Positions 23,236 through 34,786 of a stretch of 64,000 bases of DNA are shown here, piece by piece. The DNA comes from Reticulascus tulasneorum (Eukaryota; Ascomycota; Sordariomycetes; Glomerellales; Reticulascaceae), in assembly GCA_001557505.1 (NCBI GenBank), contig LSAX01000001.1:3844001-3908000 (forward strand), read 5' to 3'. Under the pieces are notes generated by a model, which searched no databases, was not told where the DNA came from, and saw only the letters and a list, made by a program, of their open reading frames with translations. Numbering within the stretch: the stretch's first letter is position 1; the number at the start of each line of letters is the position of its first letter. Position numbers and translations under genes: made by a program.

Positions 23236-24375
23236 CTTGTCGCGTGTCTAAGCGCTGGCCGATAAAATGAGGCTACGGTGGTTTGGGCTATTCTCATCGA
23301 CTGGTTGATGTGTTGAGCAAGAACTTGCAAAGAAATATCATGCATACTGGATTAGTAGTCGGTAATGCTGTGACGTATCGCTAGAGAGTTTGAAGCATTC
23401 GTTTGCTAAACAAATAATCCTATCGGCAATCACATTGTGCATTGTTTCTGGGAGACAAGCATTGTCACTTTTTTTTTGGTTTAACTTGGAGGACCCGCAA
23501 TAATGTGTAATTTTCAAGGGACCCCCGATAAAGGGATATGCACAAGGAGGGGCAAATATGTATATATTCGCACTACAACATATTGCATGTGCTTTCAACC
23601 ACCTTTCATCTCATAATGCTGTGGCATTAGGTTGTGTGAATCACTAGAAGTCCGGGCCCATCCATACAAGCCTTGTGTTGGGATCGAATAGCATTAATCC
23701 AATCTCAAGTGGAGTTGCGTTCGTTTGTAGTGGTGTATCAGTGCTGGGAAATCGTCACTCCAACTGGCAGGGTATTTAATCGTCGTACGTTCCAACCAAA
23801 CAGTCTCATGGACCAAGGCAAGCCTTATTCACAAAGACCTGGCGTGCACAGGTGCCCCATGGTACGACTGGCAGGCATTATCGGCAAGGATCAACGATCT
23901 GAGCTCTGAGAAAAGGAACGAAACTAGGAAATATATAAGTCTGCTGTTCTTTTGCTTTGAATGCAGGTCCGGTATCCTACATTCCAAAGCCAAGATGACC
24001 GCCGAACTGGTTTCTGTCATAGCCACAAAGCCTCCTTGGGCTTCATCTGATGAAGTGAATGCGCGCGCGCAGGTAAGGGGGAATCTATCGAACATAGGGG
24101 TGTTGGGAAAAGAAAAGTCAAGTCAACACTTTTGGGTAAATCCCCTCCTCCTATTCCATCCATCCCAACTTAATCCAAGCCCCTCATGTACACCTGATGC
24201 CTAGCTATCCATCCCAGAGGAAGATCCCTCGAATCCCCTGGTCCTGTACCTTGAATACTTATACACCCTTGAACGTATGTCCAGGCATTGTTTGTATGTT
24301 GGCTCGAGTCGTTACCAAGCCGTGGTCTGCATGTGTCGAGAGCAAAACGTGTTGTCTGTCGCTGGACGGCTCGGG
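23236..24375. other. Intergenic, no gene seen
   Basis: Promoter region of RRN3 at the left and the 3' flank of HAP3 at the right. No recognisable frame. Contains a T9 run near 23470 and a short GC alternation at 24060-24068. Confidence 0.5.
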
Positions 24376-25382
24376 CTAATAGCCTTCTGGTGCGCCAGCT
24401 CCGTTGTGCCCAGTCTGAGCACCATACAAGTAGCCGGAGGCGTCTGCGCCACCTTCGCCTTGCTGAGATCCTAGGATGTTGTTTCCGGCTTCGGCTTGGA
24501 AGCTGCCCGCTCCTGTAGGAGGGTTAGCTCCATAGCCACTGTTCGGGCGGTTTTGTTGACCCTCTCCCCTGTTTGACTGAGATTGCTGCTACAAAACTTA
24601 GCAAATGGATTCAGAAGAAAGGTTGCCAAGATCATTGACAGCCTTGGCTTAGGGCAGAATTACCTCTCGATACTTAGACAGATATATCTTCAGCGCTTCC
24701 GCGTAGTTCTCGAAGCCCAAAGAAGTCATCGCAAACAAAATGTCCTCGCCGTTGACTGTTTTCCTTTTCTCTTGGTGGCACTTCTCGGACGCTATGATGG
24801 TCAGTCTCTCTGGGCTGCAATCGCCTCCCCCACAGGGTTACCGTCGATGTCGCCCAAGGTCGCAGACTCACCTTCGCTAGTGATGAAGGAGATGAACTCG
24901 CTCACACATTCTTGCATGCACTCCTTGGCTTCTTTTGCGATCTTTGCGTTCTCGGGCAGAGCATTTTTCATGATGCGGGCGACTGGAGCAAAATTCCTTA
25001 TGTTAGCATCGAGGTCGTCTTCTTTGTCGCTCTTGGAAGCGCGAGGCGCTTCTGGCGACTTGGAGGACGAATCGCGAGACATGGACGCCCAAAATATGCG
25101 CGGCCCAGCCGATCCCTCACCTCACTGGACCTAACAAGAGCAGAAGCGATGGCCCAGCCAAAGGGCCGCTCGAGATGGTTCCTTGCGCACAAATCACAAC
25201 TCGAGATCGGGGGAGGATGACTTACCATTGGCTATAGGCAACCATCTGTCTTGCTCTTTTACCTCGAACTCATAGGTGAGCCCGGCAGAGTGTGGGTCCT
25301 GAGGATCGTTCATTTGTCCTTCCTCGTCGGGTGACTGTACACCTTCGACATCCTTTGGAGGAGATTGGGGGGAATCCGACAT
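24376..25382 (-). CDS. HAP3: CCAAT-binding complex subunit HAP3 / NF-YB (HapC)
   Basis: Four exons: complement(join(24376..24588, 24664..24791, 24872..24982, 25226..25382)), 202 residues. After an acidic, proline-rich N-terminus the histone-fold is nearly invariant: [60 protein letters not shown] and [17 protein letters not shown] Gln/Asn/Gly-rich tail ([20 protein letters not shown]) follows, as in other filamentous fungi. HAP3 pairs with HAP5 and binds HAP2 to form the trimer that recognises CCAAT boxes; with HapX it governs iron and respiratory genes in ascomycetes. The first intron is long (243 nt) and partly coding-like: an internal ATG at 25082 is in frame with the histone fold if that intron is retained (see findings). 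Very secure identification. Confidence 0.95.
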
Positions 25383-28300
25383 ATTTGGCTACCTGCAGCG
25401 GCTGCTAGCGTTCAGTGTGAAATGCTTGGGCTGCCAACTCGCACAGTTGTTTTTGGGATGATGTGTCCCCTGACACGTTGCAGGTACGTAGGGCTTGCAA
25501 GTCGCGGGCTTAGCTGCAGAGATGTGTCAATCCTTGCTTGCCCTGCCTCTGATCTTGCGTCTTGATTATTTTTACTTCACTATCCCCGGCAGCTTGGACT
25601 TCAGGCTATGACGGATGGATCTCTGACCTGGGTTGGGAGAGTGGCAAGGCAAGTGCAGGTAGGGGACCAGAAAAAAGCGGGAAGGGTGGCTGCGTGCGTG
25701 TATGATGCGGGTCCCACAGGAATGGCCGTTAGTGTAAGGTAGCGCTGCCTACTTCTTTGATCGCCTTGCTGCACCTGTGGGTCTGCGTGCTCGGCCGGGG
25801 GCTTGGTTCAAGAGGTTTTGGGTTGAGGGACGATGGTGCAGTGTGATGATGGGCGGTTCAATTCTCCCTTCCTGTCGGCGGACCGCGTTGTCGCGACTTG
25901 TGTACAAGGTGACTTGGTTACCTGCGCAATGTGTGCTGTCCGGGTTGGCACACAGCTTTGGGCAAAGCTTCTACAGGTTACACCGACAGTCGGACGGCGG
26001 ACGGGCTGCTCAGTCTCGTTCAATGGGCGGCGGCGGGTAAGGTAGGTAGCTGCAAAATCGCGTCAGAATCAGAGTTTCGCTTGCCCGAATTGGATGGAGC
26101 GCAAAATAAAGTGCCGGAAACAGGGCTTGGGTGCTCACTTGTTGGAGGTCTGAGTTGTTCGGTCGAGGTCGCAGCAGTAATGCGCCTTGGATGGTAGATG
26201 CATATGTAGATGGCTGCAAGAACGTGGGGTTGTGCAGGAGGGAAGAGATGGAAGGGATTGCGAGGAAAGGTGCGGTCAACAAGACGGTCGAGCAATAAAC
26301 AGAGTAAGAGGCGCGAAGTATCTCAGCCATTGCCCGCTTTTATCGATAACAGAGCCGGTACGTGGCTGGGCTAAGCCTTACACGCGGAAACCGAGGTACC
26401 CTGGAGCGTTATTTCTCCGGCCAGGGCAATTAAAGGTACTTCCAACCCCCCATCATCCCGTCAACTGCCTTAACACGCGGCTGAAAGTTGCGCTCTTCTG
26501 ACCCATCCTGGACATATGGGACAAGGGGCGACCCCGATTGAACGACGACGTAACAGGACGAGATGCGACGGCAGCGGGGTGGTGTGCCACATTATTACAT
26601 CCTCGAACCCCAAGCTTAAAGCTACATACCAACATGAAAGATAAACGGCCGCCGTCCGGCGTTCCGTATAGCAGAGACGATGTGTCATTGCATGCAGTTC
26701 CTGCTGTAGCAACACGGACTTTGTTCTCCTTACACACACGACCGTCATGAGCGGTGTAGGGAGCTCCCCAGCGCACTAAACTCGGAGGGGAAGAAGCAGG
26801 AATACATACATACATACGCGCGGGAAAAGGGAAAGGGGGGTGCCACAGTCGTACAAACGTCCGGACTAAAGACCAGATGAATACTTAATTACTCACTGCC
26901 CGTACGCATGTATGTATGCTACATAGCTCATGCAGAGATCCGGACAATAGAGGGAGGGAAAAAAAAACGGAAGACAAATTTGACAATGGTGGTGTGTTGG
27001 ATACCACGTTCCGCTAGCTGTTGCGGGCGTCGCAGCATCACCTACTAGAATCCCATCATCTCCTTCTGTCAATGATCTCACGTCCAGGGACGTCGTCCAT
27101 CCTCGTGGTGCGCCTTGGGAACCTTGGGGGTTGCCTCTCCACAACGACGGGAACAGGGGGGTGGGCCAAATCAAGGCCTGATTTGACAATGGAGTCTCCG
27201 AGGTAAACAAGCTCCAGGACGTGTGTGTGTTCGCCCGACAGGAACAAGAAGGCTGACGGGAGCCTAATGACCCGCGAGAGGACCCTCTTCGTGTCGCTTG
27301 GGTTGGCGAGTGGTGATGGTTGGTTGGCCGGAGTTGCGGTGCGTGTGGGATGAGCTCGGAGCTGGACACAAGGCTGCGAAACATATTCATTAGAGCTTCT
27401 GAACCAATCAAGAAATATTACAGCGTTCTCATGACCCTGATTGGCACATTTTTGCATCGACTCATGACCTCCTCGTCACCAACGAAATGCGGAGAAAATA
27501 CCCAAATTTGCTCGAGAAGCGCTGGTCACCAATAGGCGGCCCATCGCCCTACGAACACCCTGCATGCAGCAACAGTACATATTTCCACGCAGATGTCTAG
27601 TTGCAGGTCGGCCCTGGGGGGGATATAATTATTACACGGCAGATCGGGTTGCATTTGGTTAGGCTTCAAGAAGGGGACGGGCCAATTTCATTCATCCTTC
27701 TCTGTGGCTTGACCATACATTAGGTATTTCAAGCCATCATCAACCTGCACCGTTTCCCACGATTGCGTGTACATCTGTATATCCTCCCGGAAAGACATTC
27801 TCTGCGGATCATGTACCCATACCGGTCGAGACACAACTTTGTTTGTTTTCAGTTGCCGCATAAACTTCCACTACTATTATTAAAGATTGTAAAGGTTGCA
27901 TGTGTTGGCTGCACTTCTCTCATCCTTGAAAATGACAACTCAGAGGCACTTGTTGGTAGCCCCGGCCAAGTCCAGCATCGCCGAGTCCGGGAGGTGGATC
28001 GATCAGCCCTCCCTCCCTCCATATCTCCGCGCTTTAGAAGTACGATGATGTCGGGCAGAACTTAGAAGAATCGAGATGGATAGAAGACAGTCGCCTTTAG
28101 GCTGGTGGTGTTCGGCCATAGTAGATTTAATACATATGCGAAGTACTAATGCACGCAAGCCACAATAGTGTAATCAACTGCCAGCTGGCATTCGGCTACG
28201 CCGCCATTCTTGCCCTTCTCGACCCTCCATCGCTCACATATCTATCCGTAGCCCCGTTTATCCCAGAACTATTGTCAACGAGAGACTCGCCATCGATCGG

Positions 28301-29382
28301 AACGGTGGGGGAAGCAGGTGCGTGGGTCAAATTCGACGAAATCAAAGTGAACATCTCATGCCTGACTGAGATCCCGACTTGCGCCACGATGGTGGCCCCC
28401 ACACCAACTCTTCCTTCAGTGAGTTGGGCATCTGCTTCGGGCCTCATGGCTAGTTCCCTAGATCGTCCATGATTTCAATTTTCCATGCATATTTTGGTTG
28501 TCCCGGGCTGTTGATCAGCATTCTTTTCTCGGCACTCCAATTGCCTATCAAAGCGGCGCTGGTCAACTGACTACTAACGGGACATGTCTCGGGTCTCCAT
28601 CTCTCGTCTGCCTCATCTCGTTGGCAGCGGATGGACCGGACCGCCCGTTGTCTAATGCGCGGGTCCCCGCTGAACGGGATGCCATAGCGTAGTACTCGAT
28701 TGGTTTCCTCCTACGCGTCCGATACCTTCACCGTTCCGTCGTTGGCTGGTCTTGCCGCTAGTCAAACAAGTAGAGCGTCCTGTGTCTGTACGATGAATCC
28801 ATGCTGGTCGTTGTTTCAACCCAAGCCAACATGACATACAGCTCATGCAACCAGTCAGCAAGCCCCGTCAATCGGGTCAATTGCAGATGGGCCAGATGGG
28901 CCACTAAGTGCGTTGCTCGATGCTCCAATCATCACAAAAGTGGGTGTGGAAGCCTAACAGCCTCAAGGCACATTGTTGTTGGGCACGGAGACGCCTTTAC
29001 CGCAAAGGCCCACTGCTTACAATTGTACAACGCATCACCACCATCTTTCATTGTCCTGCCCACGTCTCATCAAAAGTGCTCATCACCATGTATTACGCTC
29101 TGTCGCCCTGCAATTACTCCCTTCTTCGGCAAGTCCTTTCGGAGACACGCCTGATCTCATCTCGTATGGTGGTCCACATCACATCACTAGCTGGTTGTCT
29201 GTAGCATGGTGCCGATTTTGACTAATGTGTGACCATGATCGGGATTTGATGATGAGGGCCAGGCTACCAGGCAACCGTTATTCCCTCAATGCAGGCTGCT
29301 GACATCGAAGAGCCTTGGTGAATACGGCACCGAATGCACTGCTCTACTCCAAGTGCAACATCCATCTGCCGCTAGAGCAAGT
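25383..29382. other. Four-kb gap without a supported gene
   Basis: Upstream of HAP3 and downstream of prefoldin 2. No frame on either strand shows a recognisable domain. The gap may hold a long HAP3 leader with upstream ORFs or non-coding transcripts; that is inference from position alone. A small (ATAC)4 microsatellite lies at about 26802-26818. Confidence 0.45.
26802..26818. repeat. (ATAC)n microsatellite
   Basis: About four tandem copies of ATAC in the gap upstream of HAP3. Confidence 0.7.
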
Positions 29383-30014
29383 TTAAGACTGGACAACTTG
29401 GACGTTGTTCCTTTTCTGCATGGAGCAATAAGTGTCTACACCGTGACGTCGCCAAAGCCATTGAGACGTACCTTCCATTTTTCCAGCTCTTCTTGCTTGG
29501 ACTTGTATTGCTTGACAAGATCTTCAAGTACCTTCGTCAGGCCCTCGGAGTTCGTTTTCAAAGCAGGCATGACATCCTTGACCGTCTGCTCCATAAGGAC
29601 ACCATTGATGAGACGGAAGCATGTTCGGTCCCCGGACAGCGGTTGCAGTGTTTCCAGGACTAGCCTATTGAATCGTCAGATGAGCGGTGTGAAGGCGGTG
29701 AAAGACCAATTAATAAGAGCGAAATAGGCCTAATTGCGAAGGACTGTGTGCGTATACACCGCGGCAAGTCTTCCGGTCTTGTGGGCATGAACTATCTGTG
29801 CCACTGACGTGAGCGGAAAGGAGTTGACCAACTTGTGTTCTTCTGCCTCTTGCTCTACATCGCCAATTTTCTGCGCAAGTTGTTGCAGGGTATTCTTGTA
29901 GATGCCGTACTGGTTTTGTAGCTCTGGAATGAGTTAGACGTGCCTAGCGTCCCGCGGTTGCACTGGCCTAGACTCACCTTGCTGCTTCCTGGCGTTCACA
30001 GCTTGCGAAGACAT
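29383..30014 (-). CDS. PFD2: Prefoldin subunit 2 (beta type, GIM4)
   Basis: Four exons recovered by hand: complement(join(29383..29415, 29472..29664, 29833..29923, 29978..30014)), 117 residues, the normal length of a beta-type prefoldin. It starts MSSQAVNARKQQELQNQYGI. The coiled-coil arms flank the conserved hairpin segment LVLETLQPLSGDRTCFRLIN and GVLMEQTVKDVMPALKTN, and the end KWKKRNNVQVVQS matches other PFD2 proteins. Prefoldin is the cytosolic hexameric chaperone that hands nascent actin and tubulin to the CCT chaperonin. The third intron leaves a last coding exon of only 33 nt, and intron 2 (29665-29832) is 168 nt with a GTTGGT donor. It shares a 253-bp divergent promoter region with CMC2. 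Confidence 0.9.
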
Positions 30015-30267
30015 GTCGAGAGCTGAGACTATCTCGACAATGCCGAGCTAAAATATGACGGAGAATGGGCGAAGCTGTGAGGATGTCGTTTGTAAGTTAG
30101 AAATTGTTCTTGAGAACTAGAGCCAGTGAGCAGCCTAAGGCGATACTTTGGTGGGAAATGTGGTCCGAGCTTCCGCCGTTCGCAAACCACCTGATGGATT
30201 TCTCGAAGCATTCGACCTGGTTAACCACGCAACAAAGACTGGACTGTCAGTAGCAAGACCATTGACA
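30015..30267. promoter_or_regulatory. Bidirectional promoter region PFD2/CMC2
   Basis: Only 253 bp separate the start codons of the divergent PFD2 (-) and CMC2 (+) genes, so both promoters and 5' leaders must lie here or overlap. I see no clear TATA box. Confidence 0.6.
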
Positions 30268-30573
30268 ATGCATCCTCACTTACATACGAAGGACAACTTC
30301 GGTACTTATCCTATGAATCTGATTTAAACCTTGCAGCGCTAACATATCCTAGAGTGCGAAGATGTCATGGTTGCACTCGAAGAATGCCACGCAAAGGGCT
30401 TCCTTTGGAAGTCCTTGGGCAACTGTAATGATGCGAAGGTTCAACTCAGCAAATGCTTGAAAGGAGCCCGAGCCAGCCGGACGGCCGCGAATCGAGTGGC
30501 GGCAAGAGAGAAGCAGGATGAAAAGGAACAGAGACTACGCGAGCTTCACAAGGAACTTGGACTTGACGATTGA
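30268..30573 (+). CDS. CMC2: COX assembly mitochondrial protein CMC2 (twin CX9C)
   Basis: Two exons, join(30268..30301, 30353..30573), 84 residues. Exon 1 encodes MHPHLHTKDNF. Splicing places the cysteine of ECEDVMVALEECH correctly and gives two exact C-x9-C motifs (CEDVMVALEEC and CNDAKVQLSKC), the mark of Mia40-imported intermembrane-space proteins. The order MHPHLHTKDN, CEDVM, GFLWKSLGNCNDAK is the CMC2 signature. CMC2 works with CMC1 in cytochrome c oxidase biogenesis. The C-terminus is charged and helical (REKQDEKEQRLRELHKELGL). The intron is 51 nt. Convergent with the TMEM14-family gene 261 bp downstream. Confidence 0.92.
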
Positions 30574-30834
30574 TCCAGCATGGCTCATTGGAATGCACTT
30601 CTGCGATACCATTCGAGCTACACAGTCGCCGAGACTTACCGACCAGCATATGGGTATTGAGAACTGGTCTTATTGGGCAGGGCAGTCAGGGCATGGCACG
30701 GCGCATCCGGGTGGCATTGTACAATATGGAAGATACCGGCATTGTACTACAAGATGACAATTGAGGATTAAAAGTAGGGTGTTTCATTTCTGCATGACCA
30801 AACCACGGGCATGCATTGATAAAGCAGCACTGCT

Positions 30835-31262
30835 TTACAAGCTCCTTCGGAAAGCGTTCCCAAACACATAGATACCGAACACAGACAAGACGCTGAGCAT
30901 AACGGGGACCGGCTTTTGGAGACGGATAGCCCGGGGAATGGAGGAGCCTCCGAGTACGAGTGAAGCGAGCAAGCTTAACTCAACGCCGTAAGCTTGACGG
31001 TTCTGAATGCGATACCCTCCAATACCATCTACCATTATCAGTGCCCAGTGACCAAAAGTCGAGGTGTTTGGAGGACTCACAAAGCAAGCCAACGGTGCAT
31101 CCAGCTGCAATCGAGGGTATCGACCCGGTTCTAGCGAATCCCGCGATGCCACCCGCAGCAGTCATAGCTGCCAGGATATAGGAAGGTGTTGAAAGGTCTC
31201 GAGCTGCCTAGAAGCTTGTTAGCTTCGGGAATCGGTCGGCACCTCAGAGAGTCGCATACCAT
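30835..31262 (-). CDS. TMEM14-family small membrane protein
   Basis: Three exons: complement(join(30835..31028, 31081..31207, 31260..31262)), 107 residues, the usual size of this family. The first coding exon is the ATG alone; splicing gives MAARDLSTPSYILAAMTAAG. Four hydrophobic segments follow: the first at PSYILAAMTAAGGIAGF, the second at SIPSIAAGCTVGLLYGIGGY, the third at GVELSLLASLVLGGSSI and the fourth at VPVMLSVLSVFGIYVFGNAF. GIGGYRIQ and GLLYG are typical of TMEM14/UPF0136 proteins, which in animals sit in the mitochondrial inner membrane and in plants resemble FAX fatty-acid exporters. Function in fungi is not established. Introns are 52 nt each. Confidence 0.85.
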
Positions 31263-31606
31263 TTTGATGCTGTGATATCAAGTCAATTGATGCCAGTTTG
31301 TAAAATCGGCTTGTGTAAAAATATCTTTCGAACCACTACTACATCAGGCGCTGTTATACTGGTTTCGGTCTCCGAGCAAGTGTCGGAGCTCGAACGACTT
31401 GACACCTTGAATGATCTCACTTTCCGCCTGACTAAGAAATTACCCCAGGTTGTGGCGCAAAACCCTGAAACTCCAGCCACACCCCCCGTCAAACGTGGCT
31501 TCAAGCTGTCGTGTCCTCCAAGCTCCATCACATTTACGGCCTCGAAATATTTCCAGAACCCCGTTGAACCACGATCGCAACTCATCCACCACGAAAAGTC
31601 GTCGCA
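31263..31606. promoter_or_regulatory. Bidirectional promoter region TMEM14-like/OST2
   Basis: 344 bp between the divergent start codons of the TMEM14-family gene (-) and OST2 (+). No protein-like frame on its own; it should carry both promoters. Confidence 0.55.
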
Positions 31607-32241
31607 ATGGCACCGAAACGTAACAACGCGCGCGAGTCGACGCCAGCGGCTGCGGCAACGATCAATACGCCGGCCACCATTCCCGGTACCATGACCTCGC
31701 AGCCCAAGGCATCGAAGCTCTCATCCGGCGGCGCCCAGAACTGGGATCGGGTGCTTGTGAATATCTACAACCACTACCTCGAAGACACACCCCAGCGGAC
31801 AAAGCTAATCGATGTATTTTTGGGTTTCCTGACGGTGGTTGGAGCTGTGCAGTTTTTGTACTGTGTTCTCGCTGGAAACTACGTACGGGCTAGAACTCCT
31901 GAATGGTCGTTGAAGGTCTGCTAACGTATTGGGTTCTGCAGCCATTCAATGCTTTCCTCTCTGGATTTTCTGCTACGGTCGGGCAGTTTGTTCTCACTGG
32001 TGGGTACCCAATAGGGCTGATGGTAATTGTTTCATGCAATACTGACAAGATACAGCATCTCTACGAATCCAAACGACTGCAGCCAACAAGGCCGACTTCC
32101 CATCAATCTCACCCGAGAGGTACCTCTAATTTCCCAATTGATATGCCATTGTGCTGTACTGACAATCATGGCAGAGCTTTTGCGGATTACGTCGTGTGCA
32201 GTCTTATTCTGCATTTCTTCTGTGTCAACTTCATAAACTGA
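31607..32241 (+). CDS. OST2: Oligosaccharyltransferase subunit OST2 (DAD1)
   Basis: Four exons, join(31607..31882, 31942..31999, 32056..32119, 32175..32241), 154 residues. A Pro/Ala-rich N-terminal extension (MAPKRNNARESTPAAAATIN) precedes the DAD1 core. The core has the first membrane helix around KLIDVFLGFLTVVGAVQFLY, then the spliced segment LAGNYPFNAFLSGFSATVGQ and FVLTASLRIQ, and ends ERAFADYVVCSLILHFFCVN plus FIN. The last segment is nearly invariant from yeast to human. OST2/DAD1 is a small three-helix subunit of the ER oligosaccharyltransferase that N-glycosylates nascent proteins. Introns are 55-59 nt. It converges with GRH1, with 182 bp between stop codons. Confidence 0.95.
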
Positions 32242-32423
32242 GAGAGAGCTATGGACGATGGTGGGTAGGCTGGGCTACTACGTATGCAGGGGCCGCATGT
32301 GGATGTGATCATACTGTACAATACAGAGCAGGCGTTGCAAAAGCAAAGCTAGATCAGAAAATGGACTTTTGGGAATCATATAAGCCTACTATCTTCGTTG
32401 ACTGTAGCAACACCAAGCCCACT

Positions 32424-33514
32424 TCATTCCACCTCCACATCATCACTGCTACTCGGCGGCGGCGGGCCAGTAGAGCCTGACCTTGGAGGTCCCCCAATCT
32501 TAGGCGGAGGCGCCAATGGTGTCCCCCGGCCGCTGGGAGCGTTGTCCAGTTCTCGACTCTTCTTCTCCTCCTCTTTAAAATAGTCATCCATAAGTCTGTT
32601 CGGACTGTGCCCGTGCTTTTCTTTCTTCTTGCTCCTTGTTGGTGCACTGGCTGGTGTTGTGCCTACCAGCTGCGCAGGAACCAGGAAGTCTGTCGAAGGC
32701 GGCGCTGCTGCTGGCACAAACACGTCCGCGACATTTGATACTGCTGGAGGTGCTCCATACAATGTAGTGGGGTCTTTCTCTCCGTCGAACATGAGCTCCC
32801 CTGGTGCAGATACCGGCTCGCTGAGAGGCGCTGGCAAGCGATGCAGCGCTCCATAGCCCAACACACAACCTAGAGCGCCCTCACCGCCCCAGTCCCTGCT
32901 CGGTGTGATCGTGACTTCTCTTGTGACGTTGAATTCGTTGTTGAATACATAGAGCCGCAGCGGTCTGCCGATGAAGTCCTCCACCAACTCACTCAGTCCA
33001 CCTTCTCCGTGCAGAACACCTTCTGGGCTTCCAAGTATGTAGTCGCTGTACGGTAGCAAGCCTGCAGCGTCGGCTGGCGACTCCGAAGGGACATCGAGGA
33101 CGTGCCAGATATTGGTCACTACGGCGAGCGGTGTCCATTGTAATGAGAGACCCAGGGAGGCCGTATCTGCGGGAACGGGGACGTGCATCTCCCGTGTTCG
33201 TTGGCCCTTTGCGCTCCAAAGCCCTAGGGAAACTGTACTACCTGCGCAGTTGCGTACTTCCTGTGCGAATAATTGAGGGTCTGGATTGTCCTGAGGGCGA
33301 TGGAGGTTAGAGCAAGGAAAGCATAGCATGAGAGCGCAAAACTCACGACTGCTCTGCCATTGATGCCGACAATAAAATCAAACCATGGCTCAACGGTCAG
33401 TTCCAGGTTCGTGTTTCTCAGTATTTGAAATCCAAACGAGCCTTCCTTGCTTTGTTGGTGAGAAGGTGTCTGCCCGTCCAGGCGGGACATGAACCGGTTA
33501 AGGGCATTGAACAT
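32424..33514 (-). CDS. GRH1: Golgi reassembly stacking protein homologue GRH1 (GRASP55/65)
   Basis: Two exons, complement(join(32424..33290, 33347..33514)), 344 residues, with a 56-nt intron. The N-terminus MFNALNRFMSRLDGQTP has no Gly2, so it is not myristoylated; fungal GRH1 uses an amphipathic helix instead. Two GRASP PDZ-like domains follow: PDZ1 with GFQILRNTNLELTVEPWFDF and IVGINGRAV, then PDZ2 with SPADAAGLLPYSDYILGSPE and ALGCVLGYGALHRLP. The tail from about residue 235 is Pro/Ser-rich and ends in an acidic DDVEVE. GRASP proteins act on early Golgi membranes, in COPII/ER-exit tethering and in unconventional secretion. Confidence 0.93.
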
Positions 33515-33857
33515 GGTGACAGCGTTCTGAAGCTATCTGAACTGAAGTTCTGTGATGTGTCTGGCTGATTATTGTCTCATGTCCTGTAGTTTATAGATTC
33601 GCGATTCCGTCTCTCAAAGATATGCACATGTCAAGCTTCACCTCCCTCTTGACGCAAGCTGTCATCCCCAATCGCAGCCTTGCAGATGGTCCAAGCTCCC
33701 ACCACACTAGTGGGTATTGAAAAGTGGGACTGCGAGTCTGGTTCATCATTTTTCAGCCTTGCTCAATAAATCCGCAATTAGACTGACAGATGAGACCTAT
33801 GAGCTCGCCTTTGTAATGTTCAAGGTTATAAAGGGTCTGTTCACACACACTGTTAAA
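33515..33857. promoter_or_regulatory. Divergent promoter region GRH1/TGS1
   Basis: 343 bp between the divergent genes if TGS1 starts at 33858. The TGS1 frame stays open upstream to 33717, so part of this stretch may be coding or 5' leader. Confidence 0.5.
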
Positions 33858-34711
33858 ATGAAACCTGCTGAGAAACTGCCCCTGACGGAAGAATGCCATC
33901 ATTACGAAGACAGGGGAGAATTGCCATGGGACCTCCAGAAGTAAGTCTCCAACACAACCGTTCAGAACGCAGCATACTAACGATCTTATACTAGGTACTT
34001 CCAGCAGCGATATTCGCTCTTTACTTACTATGACGATGGTGTCTATCTCACGGACGACGCTTGGTTCGGCGTAACCCCTGAACCAGTAGCAACGTATGTT
34101 CTCATCCTTTGTCAGCCGCGAAAAACTAGAAACTGATTCTGTACAGAAAGGTTGCAGCCGACATGTTCGGATCAACCGAATCCAAAAACATTCTCATAGA
34201 CCTGTTCGCCGGCGTGGGCGGCAACACCATTGCATTTGCCGCCTCTAAGAGGTGGGATAAGATCATTGCAATCGAGAAAGACGCGGCCACTCTCGCTTGC
34301 GCCCAGCACAATGCCGAGCTCTACGAGGTCAGTGATCGCATAGTCTGGATCCATGGAGATTGCTTTGAATACCTCGACAAGATGAAGAACTACCCGGATG
34401 ACCTGGAGCCAGAGCTCCAAATAAACCCACAGTCGGCGGTAGTCTTCGCTTCACCTCCTTGGGGGGGACCTGGTTATCGAACAGCAGAGATCTTCGATTT
34501 GAGCAACATGGAGCCTTATAATCTCCAGAAACTAAATGATGCATGCAGACCAATGGATCATGCTTTATACCTGCCTCGCACCAGCGATCTAAGGCAGATA
34601 GCGAAGCTTGCTCCTGGGCATGAGAAGATAGAGGTTGTACAATATTGTATGGAAGGCGCCAGCAAAGCGATGGTGGCATATATACCAGGCACATCTAGGC
34701 CAGCACAATGA
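33858..34711 (+). CDS. TGS1: Trimethylguanosine synthase TGS1 (RNA cap hypermethylase)
   Basis: Three exons, join(33858..33940, 33995..34093, 34147..34711), 248 residues. Splicing yields the continuous family order MKPAEKLPLTEECHHYEDRG, ELPWDLQKYFQQRYSLF, DDAWFGVTPEPVATKVA, then the SAM-binding motif I LIDLFAGVGGNTIAFA, acidic IAIEKDAATLACAQHNAELY and the catalytic motif FASPPWGGPGY. TGS1 adds two methyl groups to N2 of the m7G cap of snRNAs and snoRNAs in the nucleus or nucleolus. An in-frame ATG at 33717 would extend the N-terminus by 47 residues; I prefer 33858 because the extension lacks family similarity. Introns are 54 and 53 nt. It converges with DOP1, with only 75 bp between stop codons. 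Confidence 0.92.
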
Positions 34712-34786
34712 CACGGAACTACATCAACAAGCCATGACTGCAGAATCGCTACGTGATATCTCCCTGGCCCATGCATACTGGGGAAT

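Noticed and set aside
33717..33857. 47-residue N-terminal extension of TGS1
   Set aside because: The frame is open but the residues do not resemble TGS1 proteins, and the conserved region starts right after the internal ATG.
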